From SZUA-430 sp964646885 (GTDB lineage Bacteria; Pseudomonadota; Alphaproteobacteria; Micropepsales; Micropepsaceae): a DNA stretch of 45,486 nucleotides. Positions within the stretch are counted from its first letter, which is position 1, and the number at the start of each line of letters is the position of its first letter. The stretch spans positions 1 to 45,486 of the forward strand of contig CAZYFM010000013.1 of the NCBI GenBank assembly GCA_964646885.1, written 5' to 3'. This document shows positions 41,377 through 45,486 of the stretch, one piece after another. A program made the translations under genes and the position numbers. The notes under the pieces are model-generated. The model saw only the letters and a list, made by a program, of their open reading frames with translations. It was not told the origin of the DNA and made no database searches.

Positions 41377-41646
41377 TGATACGGTGACATGGTGCAATTG
41401 CTGTTTGCCCCAGCTCCCACCTCTCACCCCATTCTACGTCATGGCCGTGTCGCGCGGCAGCGCGTACCGGCCACCCAGAGTCTCTCCAGGCGCGATCGCG
41501 CGCGCCCTTTGGCCAACCGGATAAGCCGCGCGCCCTACGACAGGCGCTCAGGAATTTCTGGGTGGCCGGTACGCGCTGCCGCGCGACACGGCCATGACGG
41601 GCCGAAATAGCTGGGGCAGGAAACAAGTTGATACGGGGACATGGTG
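41377..41646. repeat. 19-base direct repeat flanking the inverted repeat
   Basis: TTGATACGGTGACATGGTG at 41377-41395 and TTGATACGGGGACATGGTG at 41628-41646 differ at one base. They flank the 43-bp inverted repeat on both sides in the same orientation. This could be duplicated element sequence rather than a target-site duplication, since it is too long and is imperfect. Confidence 0.7.
41437..41599. repeat. Perfect 43-bp inverted repeat
   Basis: Arm 1 (41437-41479) and arm 2 (41557-41599) are exact reverse complements over 43 bases, with 77 bases between them. Outside the arms, GCCCCAGCT (41407-41415) and AGCTGGGGC (41609-41617) are also complementary, so the structure spans at least 41407-41617. 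The loop contains a near-palindrome of alternating GCGC (about 41488-41506). Such a structure would form a long cruciform or RNA hairpin and is typical of non-autonomous mobile elements or REPIN pairs. Confidence 0.9.
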
Positions 41647-42444
41647 TGAGTCGGGCGCGTTCCCGGGCGCTGATTTTTTCTCGCCTGTGGTTGACTGCCC
41701 ATTCATCGGCCGCAAGGGCGGGCTGGAAGCCCGCGGTCCCGGGGCTGGCGATCCTGCCAGCACTTCTTGCGGTCAACGCAGCGTGTCTAGCGTTCCGGCA
41801 AGGGACCGTCCAAAAGGTCGCGGGTCGAGCGCTTGACGGCAGAGGTGTGTTCTCTTATTGTTCTTTTCTGACCATGCGGCTCCGGCTGCCTGCGATTTGA
41901 CAATTGAATAGACGACCGGTGGAGCCTGGCCCCAGGGCCTTGCCGACCACCTCGTGAACCCCGCGCGAAAAGGAAATGCGGTGGGAGTGGCCCGGATTCT
42001 GTCCGCGGCGCCCCAGCGCGTCGGGAGAGTGGCGCTGACCTGCGGACCTGCCTGAAAGTTCGCGGGACGGTATTGCGGCACGACAGCTGCTGACGGAATC
42101 GTTGGCGCGCGCGGCTCTGGAGCCCAGGCGGCTGGGGCCTGACGATCCGATCCCCACTTCAAAATGCTGAAAGCCAAAATGCAAAAACAACGACGAAAGT
42201 GTCATCTTCCCTCTTCGGAAGTGGCGGGAATAAGCGAAAAATCGACAAGCGCCGCCGGAGAGAGTGTCATCTTCGGAAGGGGCGCCGACGGCGTGGCTTG
42301 AGTGGCGCGATGCCTGATTGTCCTCATGCAGTGGACAAGTGGCGGCTTGGGGCTCGCGGCGCGGGTGTGCTAGTCACGTGGATGCTTGCGTCGGCCCATT
42401 TTCAGGGGCGCCGTGGGCCACTGCTGACAGGAAGTTATCGCATC

Positions 42445-43020
42445 GTGGGCTTCATCATCCGACTGATCATTTCATCGCTCATTGCCGTGGCTCTCGGCCT
42501 CGGCAGTGCGTACTACGCCGTCTCCAAGTTTACCGGGCAGGCCGGCGAGGTCCAGAACGGGCCCTGGCGCTCGAGCCTGACAGCCGGCGGCGCGGATGCC
42601 GACATGTATACGCGCGCGCGCGTCGCGCTGTTCGGGCTTCTCGCGCTGAACAAGTCCGAGACGATCTACTACACGGCCACGAGCGACAGCGCGGGCGAGG
42701 CTTTCAATCCGGCCTGCGCCTACCGCATCGAGGGGCGTGACCCGGATACAAGATGGTGGAGCCTCACGGCCTACGGGCGCGACAGCTACCTGATCCCGAA
42801 CGAGGGCCATCGCTACGCGGTCAGCAAGAACAACGTGGTGAGGTCGACCGACGGCACGTTCGTCGTTCGCCTGTCCACGACGCCCGAGGCGCAGAACTGG
42901 ATCGCGACGTCGAAGGACGGGTTTGACGTGACGCTGCGCCTCTACAATCCGGGACCCAGCGTGATCGCCAGCCCGGCCACGGTCGAACTTCCCTCCATCA
43001 CAAAGGAGGCCTGCGAATGA
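42445..43020 (+). CDS. DUF1214-domain membrane-anchored protein
   Basis: A 191-residue protein starting from GTG at 42445, after AGGAAG, with an N-terminal membrane helix (FIIRLIISSLIAVALGLGSAYYAV) and a DUF1214 domain (about 95-185: DTRWWSLTAYGRDSYLIPNEGHRYAVSKNN, DGTFVVRLSTTP and NWIATSKDGFDVTLRLYNP). An in-frame opening begins at 42199, but that part is repeat-derived, highly basic and not like the family. DUF1214 is usually the C-terminal half of DUF1254-DUF1214 fusion proteins; here the halves are separate genes, overlapping by four bases (ATGA). The function is unknown. Confidence 0.82.
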   Translation: MGFIIRLIISSLIAVALGLGSAYYAVSKFTGQAGEVQNGPWRSSLTAGGADADMYTRARVALFGLLALNKSETIYYTATSDSAGEAFNPACAYRIEGRDPDTRWWSLTAYGRDSYLIPNEGHRYAVSKNNVVRSTDGTFVVRLSTTPEAQNWIATSKDGFDVTLRLYNPGPSVIASPATVELPSITKEACE

Positions 43021-43559
43021 TCCGGCTCCTCTTCTGGTTCATGTTCATCATCGTGGGTGCCGTTGTCACGCATGTGGCGGCCATCAACTATCTCCCGACG
43101 CTGATCATGTCGCGGGTGGTTGCAGCGGCCGCCAGCGACGCGAATGGCAAGATCCTGTTCCGCGACCGCGCGACGTCCGACTCCCGGCAGGTCGTCCGGC
43201 CCAGCCCCGACCTCCTCTACTCGATCTGCACCTTTGACGTGACGCGGTACCCGCTGAAGATCACGACCGGTGCGCCGACGGATACCTATTGGTCCGTGTC
43301 ATTCTTTGCGGCCAACACCGACAACTTCCACGTCCTGAATGACAGCCAGGCTGGGGGGAAATCTGCGACCATTCTTCTCATCGGCCAGGGACAGAAGATC
43401 CCGCCGCAGGCCGAAACCGTTACAGTCGTGAGCGCGCCGACCACCACGGGGCTGGTGCTCTTCCGCACGCTGATCAGCGATGATGCGCGGCTGGCGGAAA
43501 TCGACCAGCAGCGACGTGAAGCCAGGTGCGAAACCGTCCTGCCCAACGAGGTCCAGTAA
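43017..43559 (+). CDS. DUF1254-domain membrane-anchored protein
   Basis: A 180-residue protein with an N-terminal membrane helix (about 4-30, LLFWFMFIIVGAVVTHVAAINYL) and a DUF1254-like domain (SPDLLYSICTFDVTRYPLKITTGAPTDTYWSVSFFAANTDNFHVLND at about 62-108). The ATGA overlap with the preceding DUF1214 gene means translation is coupled. Both are predicted to be anchored in the membrane with the domain in the periplasm and to act as one split version of the usual fusion. The function is unknown. The next gene, an ABC binding protein, starts four bases after the stop. Confidence 0.82.
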   Translation: MIRLLFWFMFIIVGAVVTHVAAINYLPTLIMSRVVAAAASDANGKILFRDRATSDSRQVVRPSPDLLYSICTFDVTRYPLKITTGAPTDTYWSVSFFAANTDNFHVLNDSQAGGKSATILLIGQGQKIPPQAETVTVVSAPTTTGLVLFRTLISDDARLAEIDQQRREARCETVLPNEVQ

Positions 43560-43563
43560 GTCC

Positions 43564-44607
43564 ATGCTTCGCTTCAGCCTGATGCTTGTTCCTGTCGTTG
43601 CCCTCGCCCTGTGTCCGGCGGCGATGGCTGCGTCCAAGAAGACGCCGGCCCCGCTCACCAAGGTCACCTTCGTGACCGACTGGAAGGCGCAGGCCGAGCA
43701 TGGCGGCTTCTACCAGGCCGTTGCCGAGGGGCTCTACAGGAAGGCCGGGCTTGACGTGACGATCAAGCAGGGCGGCCCTTCCGTGAACACGCCGCAGCTG
43801 ATCGCGGCCGGCGCGGTCGAGTTCGCCATGGGCTCGAACCACTTCCAGCCGATCAACCTGGCTGCTGCCGGCGCGGACGCCGTGGCCGTGGCGGCGATCT
43901 TCCAGAAGGACCCGCAGGTGCTGATCACGCATCCGCGTGACGACATCAAGTCGATCGCCGACATCAAGGGCAAGCCGGTGATGATCTCGGATGCCACCGT
44001 GTCGACGTGGTGGAACTGGACCAAGTCGCGCTATGGCTTCAACGACAAACAGATCCGCAAGTACACGTTCAACCTCGCGCCGTTCCTGACGGACAAGAAC
44101 GCGATCCAGCAGGGTTACGTGACGTCCGAGCCCTACACGATCGAGACGCAGGGCAAGATCAAGCCGCAGGTCTACCTGCTCGCGGACTATGGCTATCCGG
44201 GCTACGCGAACTTCATCCTCGCGCGCGGCAAGGACGTGCGCGAACGGCCGAAGATGGTGCAGGCCTTCGTGGATGCCAGCATCGACGGCTGGAAGTCCTA
44301 CCTCCAGGGCAATCCGGCGAAGGCCAATGCGATGATCCGCAAGGACAATCCGGACATGACGGATGACATCATCGCGCAGGCCATCAAGCAGATGCGCGAG
44401 CGCGGCATGGTGGACGGCGGCGACGCCGCAAAGCTCGGCATCGGCGCGATGACCGATGAACGCCTGAAGACCTTCTTCGACATGATGGCCGCCAACAAGG
44501 TCTTCGACGCCAAGCTCGACTACAAGAAGGCGTTCGACACGCGCTTCGTGAACAAGGGCCATGGCCTCGCCCCCGCCGAGAAGCCCGCTGCCAAGAAGCC
44601 GAAGTGA
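43564..44607 (+). CDS. NMT1/SsuA-type ABC transporter substrate-binding protein
   Basis: A 347-residue periplasmic binding protein with signal peptide 1-22 (ending AMA), of the NMT1/THI5-like family that includes SsuA, TauA and ThiY. Visible: KVTFVTDWKAQAEHGGFYQAVAEGLYRKAGLDVTI at about 35-70, NTPQLIAAGAVEFAMGSNH near 78-96, and a positively charged tail (PAEKPAAKKPK). The ligand (sulfonate, pyrimidine precursor, nitrate or other) cannot be told. The ATG at 43564 is chosen; earlier in-frame codons overlap the DUF1254 gene. It heads the importer operon: the ATPase and permease genes follow at once. Confidence 0.92.
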   Translation: MLRFSLMLVPVVALALCPAAMAASKKTPAPLTKVTFVTDWKAQAEHGGFYQAVAEGLYRKAGLDVTIKQGGPSVNTPQLIAAGAVEFAMGSNHFQPINLAAAGADAVAVAAIFQKDPQVLITHPRDDIKSIADIKGKPVMISDATVSTWWNWTKSRYGFNDKQIRKYTFNLAPFLTDKNAIQQGYVTSEPYTIETQGKIKPQVYLLADYGYPGYANFILARGKDVRERPKMVQAFVDASIDGWKSYLQGNPAKANAMIRKDNPDMTDDIIAQAIKQMRERGMVDGGDAAKLGIGAMTDERLKTFFDMMAANKVFDAKLDYKKAFDTRFVNKGHGLAPAEKPAAKKPK

Positions 44608-44611
44608 TCCG

Positions 44612-45343
44612 TTGCTGTCGTTCCACTTCGTCACCAAGACCTTCGCCAGCGGCGTTGTTGCGCTCAGTGACGTTTCCTTTCGCGTCGGCAAGGGCGAGTT
44701 CCTGTCGCTCGTCGGACCGTCCGGCTGCGGCAAGAGCACGGCGCTTCGCCTGATTGCCGGGCTGACGACGCCGACGTCGGGCGCCGTCAGCTGGGAAGGA
44801 CCTCGCCCGCGTATCGGCTTCGTGTTCCAGGACGCCGCGCTGCTGCCCTGGTCCACGGTCCGTCAGAACGTGGCGCTGCCGCTCGAGATCAAGAACGAGC
44901 GCGCGGCACTCGACGACCGGGTTTCCTCTGCCCTTGCGACCGTCGGGCTGTCGGCCTTCGCGAACGCCTATCCGCGGGAACTTTCCGGCGGCATGCGCAT
45001 GCGGGTTTCCATCGCGCGGGCGCTGGCGGCGGAGGCGGAAGTGCTGCTGATGGACGAGCCCTTTGCGGCGCTCGACGAGCTGGCGCGGGAAAAGCTGAAC
45101 GACGAACTGCGTTCGCTCTGGGCGGCACGCCAGCTGACGGTCATCTTCGTGACGCACTCGATCTATGAGAGCGTGTACCTGTCCTCGCGCGTCATCGTGA
45201 TGAGCCCGCGCCCGGGTCGTGTCGCCGGCGATTTCGAGATGGGCGACCCGCTCTCCCGGTCACCGGACTTCCGGCTCGCGCCCGTCTATGGCGAGCGCTG
45301 CAAAGCCGTGCGGGCGACGCTCAATGCCGGGGGCGCGCCATGA
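44612..45343 (+). CDS. ABC transporter ATP-binding protein (SsuB/TauB type)
   Basis: A 243-residue ATPase with Walker A GPSGCGKST at about 35-43, Q-loop VFQDAALLPW, signature LSGGMRMRVSIARAL, Walker B VLLMDEPFAALDE and the switch histidine in FVTHS. The frame opens at 44561, but the start nearest the binding-protein stop is TTG at 44612, which begins the LSFHFVTKTFASG family sequence. It drives the importer formed with the gene upstream and the permease downstream. The stop overlaps the permease ATG by four bases (ATGA). Confidence 0.93.
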   Translation: MLSFHFVTKTFASGVVALSDVSFRVGKGEFLSLVGPSGCGKSTALRLIAGLTTPTSGAVSWEGPRPRIGFVFQDAALLPWSTVRQNVALPLEIKNERAALDDRVSSALATVGLSAFANAYPRELSGGMRMRVSIARALAAEAEVLLMDEPFAALDELAREKLNDELRSLWAARQLTVIFVTHSIYESVYLSSRVIVMSPRPGRVAGDFEMGDPLSRSPDFRLAPVYGERCKAVRATLNAGGAP

Positions 45344-45486
45344 ACCGCGCGCTGCTTTCATGCGCCCTGCCCGCACTCGTCGCCATTGGCGGCATCGGCT
45401 TCTGGGAATGGGCCGTGCAGGCCTTCGAGATCTCGAAGTTCGTCCTGCCTGCGCCGTCGGCGATCGCGGCGGCATTCGCCACGGAC
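45340..45486 (+). CDS. ABC transporter permease, cut by window end
   Basis: Only the first 49 codons are in the window: MNRALLSCALPALVAIGGIG, a membrane helix (about 7-27), then KFVLPAPSAIAAAFATD. The PAPSxIxxA motif is typical of permeases of the SsuC/TauC/ThiX group. ATG 45340 overlaps the ATPase stop in ATGA. The rest lies beyond the right edge. Confidence 0.88.
   Translation, partial: MNRALLSCALPALVAIGGIGFWEWAVQAFEISKFVLPAPSAIAAAFATD

Larger units (their letters stand above)
41316..42444. other. 1.1-kb gene-free stretch with repeats
   Basis: I find no credible gene in this interval. It contains a perfect 43-bp inverted repeat (41437-41599), a 19-base direct repeat (41377-41395 and 41628-41646), a GCGGGCTGGAAGCCCGC hairpin at 41718-41734, and two related AGTGTCATCTTC motifs near 42199-42280 (the second followed by GGAAGGGGCG). 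This looks like the remains of repeat insertions, such as REP/RAYT-type or MITE-like elements, without a transposase gene left. Confidence 0.6.

Noticed and set aside
41222..41776. A 184-residue minus-strand frame in the repeat-rich gap
   Set aside because: It runs through both arms of the inverted repeat and the GCGGGCTGGAAGCCCGC hairpin (read as GTAGFQPA), a well-known source of false proteins.
41628..41900. A 90-residue plus-strand frame in the same gap
   Set aside because: It reads through repeat sequence and has no ribosome site or family pattern.
42199..42444. N-terminal extension of the DUF1214 protein by 82 residues
   Set aside because: The extension is very basic and repeat-derived, and a signal-anchor helix starts right at the GTG at 42445.

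Overview
The window is GC-rich, dense in genes and carries no rRNA or tRNA that I can see. Gene content points to an alphaproteobacterium: two-gene tamA-tamB, folate-dependent TrmFO, a DUF2336 protein, an Rsm22-type methyltransferase, a FeuP/FeuQ-like two-component pair, LemA-HtpX and several acyl-CoA enzymes. I cannot fix the order or genus; the mix resembles free-living Caulobacterales/Hyphomonadaceae/Micropepsales-like genomes. Nothing indicates a prophage, plasmid, integrative element or CRISPR array; this is chromosomal housekeeping plus accessory catabolism.

Layout. 0-6.2 kb: an NYN-LOTUS RNase-like protein, a methyltransferase, a stretch of REP-like hairpins, a class III cyclase-TPR protein with a small membrane partner, a short secreted protein built from SFPD repeats, and trmFO. 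6.2-10.9 kb: a 52-residue membrane ORF, lemA-htpX, and a TetR-controlled pair (ferritin-like protein plus SDR). 10.9-15 kb: an exported TPR protein, a highly structured intergenic stretch ending in a strong terminator (possible small RNA), a DUF2336 protein, an Rsm22-like methyltransferase and an MFS transporter. 15-21.4 kb: tamB, tamA and a lytic transglycosylase. 21.4-26.9 kb: HIT hydrolase, CoA-transferase, an unrecognised 467-residue protein, two FecR-domain exported proteins and a small XRE-type regulator with a lysine-rich tail. 26.9-30 kb: PepSY protein, response regulator and histidine kinase, divergent from a second exported PepSY-like protein. 30-33.7 kb: a metal-uptake cluster (DUF2946 protein, outer-membrane barrel, ZnuA-like binding protein, ABC-3 permease) without any ATPase gene. 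33.7-36.3 kb: two acyl-CoA dehydrogenase subunits and two overlapping tiny membrane proteins. 36.5-41.3 kb: GH42 beta-galactosidase, class A penicillin-binding protein and an ABM monooxygenase. 41.3-42.4 kb: a 1.1-kb gene-free stretch with a perfect 43-bp inverted repeat. 42.4 kb-end: DUF1214/DUF1254 pair and an NMT1/SsuA-type ABC importer cut off by the window edge.

Working together: the clearest functional units are TamA-TamB (outer-membrane protein assembly), the PepSY-kinase-regulator circuit, the metal importer, the heteromeric acyl-CoA dehydrogenase, and the SsuA-type importer. No single new large defence or biosynthetic system is visible. The most unusual items are the SFPD-repeat protein (a candidate deeply knotted fold), the ATPase-less metal ABC system, the unclassified di-iron-like protein paired with an SDR, the small overlapping membrane ORFs, and the repeat-rich intergenic stretches.
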